Shown here: positions 39,156 through 49,181 of the stretch, piece after piece
Position numbering within the stretch: the stretch's first letter is position 1
How the letters are laid out: each line of letters begins with the position of its first letter
Assembly: GCF_010500865.1 (NCBI RefSeq)
Contig: NZ_JAAAWN010000017.1
Span: 1-64,000, forward strand
DNA from: Alteromonas profundi
GTDB taxonomy: Bacteria > Pseudomonadota > Gammaproteobacteria > Enterobacterales > Alteromonadaceae
Direction: 5' to 3'
Length of the DNA: 64,000 nucleotides
Translations under genes and position numbers: made by a program
Notes under the pieces: generated by a model
Database searches by the model: none
What the model saw: only the letters and a program-made list of their open reading frames with translations
Told to the model about the DNA's origin: nothing

Positions 39156-39208
39156 GCGCCCCTGAAGTAAGTGTTTTTGACCAAAGTGATTATAAAATAA
39201 ATACATTT

Positions 39209-39230
39209 AAAGTAAGTGTGTACTTACTTT
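39209..39230. terminator. Weak convergent hairpin
   Basis: AAAGTAAGT (39209-39217) pairs with ACTTACTTT (39222-39230) around GTGT. It overlaps the end of the TonB-like gene and is followed by TATTG. It is AT-rich and of moderate strength. Confidence 0.45.
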
Positions 39231-40015
39231 TATTGATCTTTATTTAGTCGCGCTTCGATAAATTTGTCGTGTTCTGCTGAGTCTGAGCACGTTAGCGTAC
39301 CGCCCGCATACGAACTTAGCAGCGCCAACGTTTTGTTTGTTGCGGTAGCGCAATTTACGCGTTTTGTTGGGCGCTGCTCCTTGTCTGACGCCTGCTTCCC
39401 TTTGCGTGTATCGACTAAATCCGGACTGTTTTTCTTTTCTCGAAATTCACGGGCTGCGCGGCGACTTTCTTCTATTATCGCCTGTTCTTGTTGCTCGGCC
39501 AAAAAATCCATTGCACCGGTTTTCGGGGATAGGTTAAGGCTACCCGCCCGTTGGTTTCGCTGCGACGAAGTAGTATTGGGTTGTTTTGGTACAGGTTCTT
39601 GTACGTCGGGTGAGGGCGAACCTGTGGCCGGTTTCACAGGTGTCTCAGAAGATGGCAAGGGCTCTTGTTTCGGTGATTTGGTCGTTTTTTCTTGCGCTTG
39701 AGAGGGCATTTTGGGTGCCTGTTTTTCTGGTGAGGAGACAGGCTTTGCTTCTTCTGGTTCTATAACTGCTTTTGGTTTAGGCGGTGGCGTCACCTCTGGC
39801 TTAACCGCAATTGAAGGAACATAGAGACGAGCATGTATCGTAGGCTGGTCGGGTTTAGTTTGTTCAGGCACGGGAATAGGTTTAGCCAATAGTACGGCCA
39901 ATAATACCAATAGGTGAAAGACCCCTGAGACTACTAGCGCTCGCCCCCAAGGTTTCTTTGGAGGTAACGTTAGTTGTGCGGGTCGCTGGTCAATAGTGAA
40001 AGTCAGTGTGCTCAT
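39230..40015 (-). CDS. TonB-like proline-rich membrane-anchored protein
   Basis: 261 residues. A short cytoplasmic N-terminus (RPAQLTLPPKKPWGR) precedes one membrane helix (VVSGVFHLLVLLAVLLAKP). A long periplasmic stretch rich in Pro, Lys and Glu follows (about 55-170), then a charged helix and a small C-terminal region with two cysteines (Cys in RVNCATATN and GTLTCSDSAE). This is the layout of TonB, but the usual TonB C-terminal domain motif (a Y-P-rich beta strand) is not evident. The ATG at 40013-40015 is used instead of the TTG before it. No ExbB/ExbD genes adjoin. Energy transduction, or a role as a spacer protein, is possible. Confidence 0.6.
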   Translation of the reverse strand: MSTLTFTIDQRPAQLTLPPKKPWGRALVVSGVFHLLVLLAVLLAKPIPVPEQTKPDQPTIHARLYVPSIAVKPEVTPPPKPKAVIEPEEAKPVSSPEKQAPKMPSQAQEKTTKSPKQEPLPSSETPVKPATGSPSPDVQEPVPKQPNTTSSQRNQRAGSLNLSPKTGAMDFLAEQQEQAIIEESRRAAREFREKKNSPDLVDTRKGKQASDKEQRPTKRVNCATATNKTLALLSSYAGGTLTCSDSAEHDKFIEARLNKDQ

Positions 40016-40123
40016 CAAGAAGTACTGACAATTTCGCCAATATAAAAGTTCAACGTATGTTTTATCTCACATTTTTGTCTATCCATCCCTACTGCGCGCC
40101 AAACTAGGGCAGCGAAATACCGT

Positions 40124-40140
40124 TGCACAAATATGGTGCA
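40124..40140. promoter_or_regulatory. NtrC-binding site upstream of glnK
   Basis: TGCACAA-ATA-TGGTGCA, a 17-base site that matches the NtrC consensus TGCACYA-N3-TGGTGCA at all but one position. It lies 64 bases before the -24 element, a normal enhancer position. Confidence 0.75.
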
Positions 40141-40196
40141 TTAAATGTCGCCATTTTGAGTCAGGTTTAATTTAAGTGATTGATATTTAAGCGTAA

Positions 40197-40616
<420 letters not shown>

Positions 40617-40648
40617 GCCACTACGATATATTTGCGGAGAAAACCATA

Positions 40649-41887
40649 ATGGAAATCACTTTTGAACTTGGGTATGCGCTAGATACCTTTTATTTCTTAA
40701 TCTGCGGTGCACTTGTTATGTGGATGGCTGCGGGTTTTGCCATGCTTGAAGCAGGTCTTGTTCGAGCGAAAAATACGACTGAAATTTTGACCAAGAACGT
40801 AGCATTGTTTGCTATAGCTTGTACTATGTACATGATTTGCGGTTACGACATCATGTATGGCGGCGGTATATTCTTAGACGGTATTGTGGGTGACGGCGCT
40901 ACAGGTATTGCAGAAGACCCGGCTACTTACGCCCCTTCAGCAGACTTTTTCTTCCAAGTGGTATTTGTTGCCACAGCGATGTCTATCGTTTCTGGTGCCG
41001 TAGCTGAGCGTATGAAGCTTTGGGCATTCTTAGCCTTTACCGTAGTAATGACAGGCTTTATTTATCCCATGGAAGGCGCATGGACATGGAATGGCGATGC
41101 AGTATTTGGCATGTATGTTCTAGGCGACCTAGGTTTCTCTGACTTTGCCGGTTCGGGTATTGTTCACATGGCAGGTGCTGCAGCGGCACTAGCAGGTGTG
41201 CTTGTACTTGGTGCTCGTAAAGGTAAATATACCGCTGATGGTAAAGTAAATGCGATTCCAGGGGCAAACTTACCTCTAGCTACATTAGGTACATTCATTT
41301 TGTGGATGGGCTGGTTTGGCTTTAACGGTGGCTCGGTACTCGCTACCGCAACTGTTGAAAGTGCAAACTCTGTTGCAGTGGTATTTATGAACACTAACGC
41401 GGCAGCAGCGGGTGGTGCCATTGCAGCACTTATCGTCGCTCGTATCTTATTCGGTAAAGCTGACCTAACCATGGTACTTAATGGTGCATTGGCTGGTCTG
41501 GTAGCAATTACTGCCGAGCCTTCAACGCCAACTGCGTTACAAGCAACCCTGTTCGGTGGCCTAGGCGGTATCTTAGTAGTACTAAGTATTGTTACCCTAG
41601 ATAAGCTTAAGATTGATGATCCAGTAGGTGCTATCTCTGTACACGGTGTAGTTGGTCTACTTGGTTTGATTTTGGTTCCTTTCACAAACGACGGTTCAAG
41701 CCTAGTTGGTCAGCTAGTGGGCGCGTTAACTATCTTCGTTTGGGTATTCGTGACAAGCCTAATCGTATGGCTCGTAATTAAAGCAATTATGGGTGTACGA
41801 GTGAGTGAAGAGGAAGAATTCGACGGCGTAGATATGAGTGAGTGTGGCTTAGAAGCTTATCCAGACTTCACCGCTGGCCGTTCGTAA
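40649..41887 (+). CDS. amtB: Ammonium transporter
   Basis: 412 residues and eleven membrane helices of the Amt/Rh family, which move ammonium across the inner membrane. AGFAMLEAGLVRAKNT is the N-terminal pore signature; the twin pore histidines are expected in GIVHMAGAAAALAG and AISVHGVVGLLG. It lies 33 bases after glnK in one transcript, controlled by nitrogen limitation; GlnK binds the cytoplasmic face to close the channel. A typical terminator follows. Confidence 0.96.
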   Translation: MEITFELGYALDTFYFLICGALVMWMAAGFAMLEAGLVRAKNTTEILTKNVALFAIACTMYMICGYDIMYGGGIFLDGIVGDGATGIAEDPATYAPSADFFFQVVFVATAMSIVSGAVAERMKLWAFLAFTVVMTGFIYPMEGAWTWNGDAVFGMYVLGDLGFSDFAGSGIVHMAGAAAALAGVLVLGARKGKYTADGKVNAIPGANLPLATLGTFILWMGWFGFNGGSVLATATVESANSVAVVFMNTNAAAAGGAIAALIVARILFGKADLTMVLNGALAGLVAITAEPSTPTALQATLFGGLGGILVVLSIVTLDKLKIDDPVGAISVHGVVGLLGLILVPFTNDGSSLVGQLVGALTIFVWVFVTSLIVWLVIKAIMGVRVSEEEEFDGVDMSECGLEAYPDFTAGRS

Positions 41888-41943
41888 GTAAGTCAGATAA
41901 GGCAAGTATTACAACAACAATAATGCCTTCATCCCTATAGTTA

Positions 41944-41968
41944 AGCCCTGCTTTTGCAGGGCTTTTTT
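41944..41968 (+). terminator. Terminator of glnK-amtB
   Basis: AGCCCTGC pairs with GCAGGGCT around TTTT, followed by TTTTTT. A classic rho-independent terminator 57 bases after the amtB stop. Confidence 0.93.
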
Positions 41969-42080
41969 CGTTTTTCATAAACGTGAAAATAACGCTACAC
42001 TAGAAGCAATGACACATCGTCAAGGTGTGGCATAGTATCAAGCGTCCTATTGGGGGCGTAAATTTTGATAGGAATGAAGT

Positions 42081-43775
42081 ATGTGGTTGCGAACGATATT
42101 AACGATGCTGGTGTTATCAATGGTTACAGGGCCTTTAGCCAGTGCCTACGACAGAGTTACCGGCAAACCTTTTGCTAGCCGTTCAGAGGTTATTGCGCAA
42201 AAGGGGATGGCTGCTACGAGCCAACCCCTGGCCACACAAGTTGCCCTAGATATATTAAAACAAGGTGGCAGCGCCGTTGATGCAGCCATAGCGGCGAATG
42301 CAATGTTAGGCCTTGTTGAGCCTACTGGCGCAGGCATAGGGGGTGACCTTTTTGCCATGGTATGGGATGCAGAAGCACAAAAGTTGGTGGGGCTTAATGC
42401 CTCAGGGCGTTCGCCCCGACAACTTACCGCAGAGGTATTCGCCGAAAAAGGCTTGAATACAATCCCTAAGTCTGGCCCCCTAACGGTGTCGGTTCCCGGT
42501 GCTGTGGATGGCTGGTTTGAATTGCACAAAAAGTTTGGCAAGTTACCTATGACTACCTTGCTAACCCCTGCCATCGAGTACGCAAGAGAGGGGTTTCCTG
42601 TTTCAGAACTTATTGCCCACTATTGGCAAGTTAACACCGCCCGTATTGGGCACTTTGAGGGCTTCGCACAAACCTTTTTAATTAATGGCAAGCCACCACA
42701 AAAAGGCGATATATTCAAAAACCCTGGGTTAGCTGCAACATACGAAAAAATAGCAACAGGCGGGCGCGATGCATTTTATAAAGGTGACATTGCCCGCATT
42801 ATCGATGCGTATATGAAAGAGCAAGGCGGCTTTCTTTCATATCAAGACCTCGCTTCCCATTCGTCTGAATGGGTAGAGCCGGTATCGGCGAATTACCGTG
42901 GCTATGACGTATGGGAGCTCCCCCCGAATGGGCAAGGGATCGCGGCACTGCAAATTCTTAATATTTTAGAACGCTACGATATTGAAGGTATGGGGTTCAA
43001 TTCAGCCGATTATATTCATACCTTTGTTGAAGCAAAAAAACTGGCATTTGAAGATAGGGCAAAGTTTTATGCCGATCCCGCGTTTAATGATATTCCGGTA
43101 GATTGGCTAATATCTAAACCCTATGCTGCAGAACGTCAGCAAATGATCGACCCAAAACGCGCGGCCACGCGAGTGGATGCGGGTATTTATGAGGGTGACA
43201 CGGTTTATTTAACCGTGGCTGACAGTGAGGGCAATATGGTCTCCCTTATTCAAAGCAACTATAGAGGTATGGGCTCGGGGATGACGCCGCCAGGCCTTGG
43301 TTTTGTGTTGCAAAGTCGAGGGGAGCTATTCACGTTACAAAAAGGGCATTTTAATGAATATCGTCCAGGAAAGCGGCCTTTTCACACTATCATTCCAGCT
43401 TTCGTAACCCGAAACGCTAAGCCGGTTCTAAGCTTTGGGGTGATGGGCGGCGGCACACAACCGCAGATGCACGCGCAGATTATCGTTAACATTCTCGATT
43501 TTGGTATGAATGTGCAGGAAGCCGGTGATGCCCCGCGTATATTACACAGTGGCTCAAGTAGCCCCACGGGTGCGCTTATGCGCGATGGCGGGTATGTAAG
43601 TTTGGAATCAGGTTTCTCTGAGCAAGTGCAACGGACGTTGATGAACCGTGGCCACAGATTACAACGCACAGTGGGCGCATTCGGCGGCTATCAGGCGATA
43701 GCTTGGGATGCACAGAAAAAGGTGTATATTGGTGCTTCAGAAAGCCGAAAAGATGGACAAGCAGCTGGGTATTAA
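42081..43775 (+). CDS. ggt: Gamma-glutamyltransferase
   Basis: 564 residues with a signal peptide (LVLSMVTGPLASA), so periplasmic. It is made as a proenzyme that cleaves itself before the catalytic threonine. That Thr is probably Thr374 in EGDTVYLTVADSEGN, which aligns with the TTHYSVVD site of E. coli. The N-terminal part has GGSAVDAAIAANAMLGLVEP and TGAGIGGDLFAMVWD; the C-terminal small subunit has SGMTPPGLGFVLQSRGE and GVMGGGTQPQMHAQ. It cleaves and transfers gamma-glutamyl groups from glutathione in the periplasm. The exact self-cleavage site, and whether Thr372-region substitutions affect it, are inferred. Confidence 0.92.
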   Translation: MWLRTILTMLVLSMVTGPLASAYDRVTGKPFASRSEVIAQKGMAATSQPLATQVALDILKQGGSAVDAAIAANAMLGLVEPTGAGIGGDLFAMVWDAEAQKLVGLNASGRSPRQLTAEVFAEKGLNTIPKSGPLTVSVPGAVDGWFELHKKFGKLPMTTLLTPAIEYAREGFPVSELIAHYWQVNTARIGHFEGFAQTFLINGKPPQKGDIFKNPGLAATYEKIATGGRDAFYKGDIARIIDAYMKEQGGFLSYQDLASHSSEWVEPVSANYRGYDVWELPPNGQGIAALQILNILERYDIEGMGFNSADYIHTFVEAKKLAFEDRAKFYADPAFNDIPVDWLISKPYAAERQQMIDPKRAATRVDAGIYEGDTVYLTVADSEGNMVSLIQSNYRGMGSGMTPPGLGFVLQSRGELFTLQKGHFNEYRPGKRPFHTIIPAFVTRNAKPVLSFGVMGGGTQPQMHAQIIVNILDFGMNVQEAGDAPRILHSGSSSPTGALMRDGGYVSLESGFSEQVQRTLMNRGHRLQRTVGAFGGYQAIAWDAQKKVYIGASESRKDGQAAGY

Positions 43776-43827
43776 TAGACACTCAATAACGACCGCGACA
43801 AGGTGAAATAAAACAATAAGTACGCCT

Positions 43828-44763
43828 ATGACCCAACCACAAAAAGGTATATGTGCAGAGCCTAATTTGCATGCTCAATATTTACTGCTTAACGTTGTTG
43901 ATGACGACAGTGAAGCGGTGCGCGCTAAACTTGCAAGGGTGTTAGATATTTTCGAGCATTTCGAAAATGAACACTACGAAGCCATGGTAACGGGCGTTGT
44001 TGCTATTGGTACAGGCTATTGGTCTGACGTTTACCCTGGCCTTATACCTGTCGAGTTGAAACCCTTTCCCGATATGCAGTGTGAAGACAGAAGCGCGCCA
44101 ACAATGCCGTGCGACCTGTTCATCCAAATTAGGGCCGATCGGATGGACATCTGTCACGCTATTGGTATCGAAGTAATGGATTTATTGCGCTTGCATGTAG
44201 AGTTAGTTGAACAAATACGCGGGTTTCGCTATCTCGATGGCCGCGATCTTAACGGTTATTTGTACGCCACGGATAACCCTCGGGGTATGAAACGACGAAA
44301 AGTTGCAATTATTGGGGAAGACGACCCAGACTTTAGTGGCGGTAGTTACTTACATGTACAGCGATATCGCCACGACCTAAGACGTTGGAATGCACTATCG
44401 AGCAGGCAAAAAGAACAGGTAATGGGTACCACTCAAGAGCACAACCTTGCTAGCGTTGAGCAAAACCCCTCGTCTCATTGTGTGCGCGCTAGCATCGCGG
44501 CTCCAGATACCGCAGAGCCAAGCTTAGTCAAACAGGGTATGCCCTATGGAGATATGTTGTCTCAGGGCTTGTTTTTCGTGTCTTGCTGCGCCAGCGCGGC
44601 GCCTTTTAAGGCGATGTTGCATAGCCAAATCTATGGTAACGGAGAGGGCGATTACGATAGGTGGTTAGACTTTACTAGTGCCGAGACGGGCGCTGCATTT
44701 TTCGCTCCGTCGATTAACTTTATTCGCGAAAAAGCGAAATCCGCTGCAGCGTCAGATGCGTAA
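43828..44763 (+). CDS. Dyp-type heme peroxidase
   Basis: 311 residues of the dye-decolourising peroxidase family, close to YfeX-type enzymes in length. The GxxDG signature is partly changed: GFRYLDGRDLNGYLYATDNP keeps the Asp in LDG that acts in catalysis. The heme-ligand histidine is in NPSSHCVRASI, and a hydrophobic distal region with GLFFVSCCASAAPF is present. It uses hydrogen peroxide to oxidise organic substrates in the cytoplasm or with heme. It has no signal peptide. It lies 52 bases after ggt and could share its transcript. Specific substrate unknown. Confidence 0.82.
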   Translation: MTQPQKGICAEPNLHAQYLLLNVVDDDSEAVRAKLARVLDIFEHFENEHYEAMVTGVVAIGTGYWSDVYPGLIPVELKPFPDMQCEDRSAPTMPCDLFIQIRADRMDICHAIGIEVMDLLRLHVELVEQIRGFRYLDGRDLNGYLYATDNPRGMKRRKVAIIGEDDPDFSGGSYLHVQRYRHDLRRWNALSSRQKEQVMGTTQEHNLASVEQNPSSHCVRASIAAPDTAEPSLVKQGMPYGDMLSQGLFFVSCCASAAPFKAMLHSQIYGNGEGDYDRWLDFTSAETGAAFFAPSINFIREKAKSAAASDA

Positions 44764-44780
44764 ATGTGCAAATAGCCTAA

Positions 44781-44808
44781 GAGTAGCCAAGGCTACTCCA
44801 TGCTTTTT
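44781..44808 (+). terminator. Terminator of the ggt-peroxidase unit
   Basis: GAGTAGCC pairs with GGCTACTC around AA, followed within two bases by TGCTTTTT. A moderate rho-independent terminator 17 bases after the peroxidase stop. Confidence 0.7.
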
Positions 44809-44810
44809 AA

Positions 44811-44840
44811 CTGTGTTGGGTTGTATATATCCCAACACAG
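44811..44840. repeat. Inverted repeat between the peroxidase gene and hemL
   Basis: CTGTGTTGGG pairs perfectly with CCCAACACAG around a ten-base AT-rich loop. No T-run follows on either strand. It may stabilise the hemL 3' end. Confidence 0.45.
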
Positions 44841-44856
44841 TCACGTAGTTTGTTTA

Positions 44857-46137
44857 TTAGAGCGTAGCGAAGACTTTATCTGCCGCAGCGAGCGTTTTGG
44901 TAATAATATCTTTATCGTGGGCCTTGGATACAAAACCTGCTTCATAGGACGCAGGAGCAAGGTATACGCCCTCAGCAAGCATGCCGTGATAAAACTTTTT
45001 GAATTGCTCAGTATTGCAGTTAATCGCTTGGCTGTAATTCGTTACCCGCTCAACATCAGTAAAAAATAGCCCAAACATACTGCCTGCCACATTGGTAGTG
45101 AGCGCAATACCATGTTTATCAGCAAGTTGCTGCATTCCATCTACCAGCGCCTGAGTATTTTCAAAAATACCCTCATAAAGGCCTTCTTGTTGAATACCTT
45201 CCATCGCAGCTAAGCCCGCCGCCATGGCGATAGGATTACCTGATAAAGTGCCGGCTTGATATACTGGGCCTGTAGGGGCGATATGCGTTAGGATGTCGCG
45301 TTTACCCCCAAAACACCCCACAGGCATGCCCCCACCGATCACCTTACCTAAGCAGGTTAGATCAGGCGTGATCCCGTAGCGTTCTTGGGCGCCGCCGCGG
45401 GCAACTCGAAAACCTGTCATCACTTCATCAAAGATAAGCAAGCTGCCGTAGCTATCACAAACCGCGCGTAGGCCCTCTAGAAAACCGTCTACCGGAGGGA
45501 TGCAATTCATATTGCCCGCTACGGGCTCAACAATGATACAGGCTATATCATCGCCATGCGCTTCAAATACTGCCTTAACACTGTCGATATTGTTGTACTC
45601 AACAGTGAGGGTGTGTTCAGCCACGTTTTCTGGAACGCCTGGTGAGCTAGGCACCCCGAGAGTAAGCGCACCTGAGCCGGCTTTAACAAGAAGTGAATCG
45701 GCGTGGCCATGGTAGCAACCTTCAAATTTCACAATTTTGTTGCGTCCCGTATACCCTCTTGATAGGCGAATTGCTGACATAGTGGCTTCGGTTCCTGAAT
45801 TCACCATACGCACCATTTCCATGGAAGGCACCAGCTTACTTACTGTTTCAGCCATTATAATTTCGGCTTCGGTAGGTGCGCCGAACGACAAACCATTATA
45901 CGAGGCGTCGATAACGGCTTGGCGAATTTGGTTATCGTTATGCCCTAGCACCATGGGGCCCCATGACTGAACGTAGTCGATGTACTGTTTACCATCGGCA
46001 TCCCAAATGTAGGGGCCGTCAGCTTTCGTAATGAAGCGTGGTGTACCGCCTACCGCTTTAAAGGCACGAACCGGAGAGTTTACCCCACCAGGAATGGTTT
46101 GTTGGGCGCGAGAAAAAAGGGCTTCAGATTTTTGCAT
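44857..46137 (-). CDS. hemL: Glutamate-1-semialdehyde 2,1-aminomutase
   Basis: 426 residues, PLP-dependent class III aminotransferase fold. It makes 5-aminolevulinate, the first committed tetrapyrrole precursor in bacteria with the C5 pathway. The N-terminus [21 protein letters not shown], shown here in part ([13 protein letters not shown]), and the PLP lysine in [18 protein letters not shown] are diagnostic. The gene start lies inside the end of pyrB: the two overlap by 14 bases in the same direction, so it is translated from a coupled message. No strong ribosome-binding site is visible. Confidence 0.96.
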   Translation of the reverse strand: MQKSEALFSRAQQTIPGGVNSPVRAFKAVGGTPRFITKADGPYIWDADGKQYIDYVQSWGPMVLGHNDNQIRQAVIDASYNGLSFGAPTEAEIIMAETVSKLVPSMEMVRMVNSGTEATMSAIRLSRGYTGRNKIVKFEGCYHGHADSLLVKAGSGALTLGVPSSPGVPENVAEHTLTVEYNNIDSVKAVFEAHGDDIACIIVEPVAGNMNCIPPVDGFLEGLRAVCDSYGSLLIFDEVMTGFRVARGGAQERYGITPDLTCLGKVIGGGMPVGCFGGKRDILTHIAPTGPVYQAGTLSGNPIAMAAGLAAMEGIQQEGLYEGIFENTQALVDGMQQLADKHGIALTTNVAGSMFGLFFTDVERVTNYSQAINCNTEQFKKFYHGMLAEGVYLAPASYEAGFVSKAHDKDIITKTLAAADKVFATL

Positions 46138-47155
46138 GTAATTGCTTACTCTTATTGCTGAACCAAACCACTTCTCGTTCGTGCTTGCTGACCAAGTTTT
46201 CTACGCCTAAGGTAAGCGCAAAAAGAGCCATTCTCACTAGCACGCCATTGTCGGTCTGTCGAAAAATGGCAAGGTTTGGGTTTAGATTTAAATCATTATC
46301 TAATTCGTTGGCTTCCATACGTGAATCCCGTGGAAGTGGATGCATAATCACGGTTTTAGATTGGAAGTGACGGGTATAAATAGACTGATTTAAGCGGAAT
46401 TTGCCTCTGTATTTATTCGCTTCGTCTTGGGATGGAAAGCGTTCTTCCTGTATCCGAGTTTGATAGCAGATATCGGCGTCCATGTTGCCTTCAAGGGTAT
46501 CGGTGATAGTTAGCTGATGACCCGCATTTTCGATAGCATCAACCACAGGTTGCGGCATGGCGAGCTCTTTGGGCGAAATTAAGGTAAATCGAATATTATT
46601 GAACAAACACAAAAGGCGAGACAAGGAGTGAACGGTTCGTCCGTAACGAAGGTCGCCAATCATGGCTATGTGTAAGCCATCAATACTGCCACCACTGTAT
46701 TCTCGTTCTCTCTTTATCGTAAAGAGGTCAAGTAGGGCTTGTGTAGGGTGTTCGTTAGCACCATCGCCACCGTTAATTACCGGCACCCGACTGCCTTCAG
46801 CAAATTCAGCTACCGAGCCAGCAGCAGGATGACGCATGGCGATAATGTCAGAGTAGCCGCTGAGTACCCGGGCAGTGTCATACAATGACTCACCCTTTGC
46901 TAATGCTGAACTAGACATTCCCGTGGTTTCACGCACTTCACCACCGAGAAGGTTAAAGGCAGTGCCAAAGCTTACTCGGGTTCGCGTGCTAGGCTCAAAA
47001 AAGAGATTTCCTAAAATAGCGCCTTCTAACACCGTGGTGCGCTTTTCACGTCTTGCGTAAGGTTGCATGGAATGCGCTACCGAGAAAATTTTCTCAATGG
47101 CGTCGCGATCGAATTGATTAACCGAAAGAATGTGGTTACCGGTAAAGTCAGACAT
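46124..47155 (-). CDS. pyrB: Aspartate carbamoyltransferase catalytic subunit
   Basis: Carbamoylates aspartate in the second step of pyrimidine synthesis. The carbamoyl-phosphate motif is [14 protein letters not shown], followed by [18 protein letters not shown] with the flexible lysine loop and by the [18 protein letters not shown] segment. The ATG at 47153-47155 ([12 protein letters not shown]) gives 343 residues, about 30 more than E. coli PyrB. The extra part is mainly at the C-terminus ([17 protein letters not shown]). No pyrI regulatory-subunit gene follows; hemL does, overlapping by 14 bases. The extension to 47233 lacks family support. Confidence 0.93.
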   Translation of the reverse strand: MSDFTGNHILSVNQFDRDAIEKIFSVAHSMQPYARREKRTTVLEGAILGNLFFEPSTRTRVSFGTAFNLLGGEVRETTGMSSSALAKGESLYDTARVLSGYSDIIAMRHPAAGSVAEFAEGSRVPVINGGDGANEHPTQALLDLFTIKREREYSGGSIDGLHIAMIGDLRYGRTVHSLSRLLCLFNNIRFTLISPKELAMPQPVVDAIENAGHQLTITDTLEGNMDADICYQTRIQEERFPSQDEANKYRGKFRLNQSIYTRHFQSKTVIMHPLPRDSRMEANELDNDLNLNPNLAIFRQTDNGVLVRMALFALTLGVENLVSKHEREVVWFSNKSKQLHAKI

Positions 47156-47277
47156 AGGGCACTCAATCATCAACGAATGAAAACGAGCGTAGTGTATAAC
47201 AAAGCATGCCCTATGTAATCTTTCAACCCACATATCCGATTACAAATTAACGTTTTGAAGTAACTTTTATAGGTAGG

Positions 47278-47928
47278 CTACACTGACGTTTGCCAGTAAT
47301 ACTCGAAAAGACAGATAATTTTTGCTACTACGTCTGACACATGGGCAGCAATTTGAGGCTCAGTCATCGGCGTGGCAAGACCACATAATAACAGCATATG
47401 AAACTCACCTTTTAGCAGCCCGCAGAAGTCGTAAGCTAATTGTAATGATTGTGCGTCACTTAATTTATCTTTGCCATAAGATTTAAAGGCAGTCGCTAAG
47501 GTATCAAGGCTTGCTTTAGGCCCCGCCTGGTGAAAGAGATCGGCTACATGAGAGGAGTTGGGCGCCTCTGCAATAATAACGCGGTAAACCGCCACCGCGT
47601 CCGGGTCTTGCAGCAAACGAATAAACTGGCTGCCTACTTGGGTTAAATACTGTTCAAGCGTCTGGTTATGTGACGCGCTATCTATTTGCAACGAATCTAA
47701 TTGATAGGCCTTGCACTTATTCGTAATGGCGGCTTGAAATAAACTGTCTTTACAGGAAAAGTGAGAATATACCGTCTGTTTAGACACCCCAGATTCTTTC
47801 GCTACCCTGTCCATAGATGTAGTAGTAAATCCCTCTTTAAGAAACAGCTTTGACGCAGCAGATAAAATTAATGCGCGTTTTTCTGCACTTTTAGGGCGGC
47901 CTTGGCGGCGCTTTTCTTGCTCGAACAA
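47278..47928 (-). CDS. TetR-family transcriptional repressor
   Basis: 216 residues: an N-terminal helix-turn-helix (residues about 17-65) with ALILSAASKLFLKEGFTTT and SMDRVAKESGVSKQTVYSHF, and a helical ligand-binding C-terminal domain. It is divergent from the RND efflux genes with a perfect palindromic site between them, so the simplest model is repression of the pump and of itself, released by a pump substrate. The ligand is unknown. Confidence 0.9.
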   Translation of the reverse strand: MFEQEKRRQGRPKSAEKRALILSAASKLFLKEGFTTTSMDRVAKESGVSKQTVYSHFSCKDSLFQAAITNKCKAYQLDSLQIDSASHNQTLEQYLTQVGSQFIRLLQDPDAVAVYRVIIAEAPNSSHVADLFHQAGPKASLDTLATAFKSYGKDKLSDAQSLQLAYDFCGLLKGEFHMLLLCGLATPMTEPQIAAHVSDVVAKIICLFEYYWQTSV

Positions 47929-47959
47929 AGTAACCTCGAAATAAAAAAATCATTATCAA

Positions 47960-47974
47960 ACTAGACGGTCTAGT
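47960..47974. promoter_or_regulatory. Palindromic TetR operator
   Basis: ACTAGAC-G-GTCTAGT, a perfect seven-base palindrome around one base, typical of TetR-family operators. It lies 31 bases upstream of the tetR start and about 70 before the efflux gene start, so it can block both promoters. A second palindrome TAGCATGCTA is at 47985-47994. Confidence 0.7.
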
Positions 47975-48041
47975 ATTTATAATTTAGCATGCTAGTTATT
48001 AAAAGCCAAATTGGGCTGTGGAATCTAAAGGAACATGCCAC

Positions 48042-49181
48042 ATGAACGATGTCTCTCATGCGTTGAAAAAACCTACGTTGTCACTTTATTTTGCAATTGG
48101 GTTATTTGCTGTTGGCCTTGTTATTTTGTTATTCGCTGCCGGCTTACAGGGCGCGCCGCAGAGCGATACAGCGCCGCAGCCAACTATTGTGACTACCGAT
48201 AAGGTACATATCCAACAGGGTTTTGATACACCGGTGTCTTTGTATGGTCTTATTGAGTCGGCGCAAGCCTCTCAGTTGGCGTTTGATACTACCGGGCAGG
48301 TTATTTCTATCTTGGTCGATGAGGGGGATAGCGTGGGGCAAGGGCAAATAATAGCAAAGCTCGACGAGCAAAGGTTGGTGGCAAAACGTGGCGAGTTATC
48401 TGCAGCGCTAGATAGAGCGAATGCTAATTTAACCCTCGCTCAGCTTAGCGAAGAACGTATTACTAATCTCGTGGATAAAAAGCTAGAAGCATCACAACGT
48501 CTTGATGAGGCCACCGCATCCACAAAGGCAGCATTAGCGCAAGTGAGCGAAATTGAGGCAGCGATAAATAGTCTTGACGTAGGGTTAACGAAAACGACGT
48601 TAACAGCGCCTTTTAGCGGCATCATCAGCCGCCGTTTTGTAGATGAAGGTGAGGTGTTAAGTGCCGGAATGCCAGTATTAAGTATTACTAATCAACATTC
48701 TCCACAGGTGCGTATTGCGGTTCCAGCAGATATGTTGGATTATTTTCCTCCTGGTGAAAGCATCGCTGTAACCCTTAATCAAAAAGAGTTACGTGGGAAA
48801 GTCGTTCAGCACCTTCCGGTTAGAGACAGGCAAACCCGTACCGTAGATGTTTTGGTGTCTTTGCCTAGGGGGCTACGTAGTCGCCCCGGTGATATGGCGA
48901 GTATTGCGGGGTCTAAACATCATAAAGAAGTGGGTAGCTGGGTACCGGTGTCGGCGCTTAGTAATGGGGTACGCGGCTTATGGCGCATTTTTGTAGTTGA
49001 TACAGACAGTAATATATTACAAGGTCGTAGTATTGAAGTGCTTTACTCAGATAGAGAGCAGGCGTTTGTACGCGGCGCTTTGGCCGACGGCGAACGCTAT
49101 GTAACTACAGGTACGCATAAATTAGCGCCCGGCCAGCGAGTTTCGGTCCAAGCGTCTTCGCTTATGGGGGCACCGCGATGA
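48042..49181 (+). CDS. RND efflux periplasmic adaptor (membrane fusion protein)
   Basis: 379 residues: a membrane-anchoring N-terminal helix (LYFAIGLFAVGLVILLFAAG shown here in part: FAVGLVILLFAAG), a lipoyl/barrel-sandwich hybrid domain (ISILVDEGDSVGQGQIIAKLD), an alpha-hairpin (about 110-180), a second lipoyl half (TTLTAPFSGIISRRFVDEGE) and beta-barrel. It couples the inner membrane pump to a TolC-type channel. There is no lipobox, so it is anchored by the helix. The ATG at 48042 has AAAGGA upstream; the GTG at 48018 is less likely. It overlaps the pump gene by four bases. Confidence 0.92.
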   Translation: MNDVSHALKKPTLSLYFAIGLFAVGLVILLFAAGLQGAPQSDTAPQPTIVTTDKVHIQQGFDTPVSLYGLIESAQASQLAFDTTGQVISILVDEGDSVGQGQIIAKLDEQRLVAKRGELSAALDRANANLTLAQLSEERITNLVDKKLEASQRLDEATASTKAALAQVSEIEAAINSLDVGLTKTTLTAPFSGIISRRFVDEGEVLSAGMPVLSITNQHSPQVRIAVPADMLDYFPPGESIAVTLNQKELRGKVVQHLPVRDRQTRTVDVLVSLPRGLRSRPGDMASIAGSKHHKEVGSWVPVSALSNGVRGLWRIFVVDTDSNILQGRSIEVLYSDREQAFVRGALADGERYVTTGTHKLAPGQRVSVQASSLMGAPR

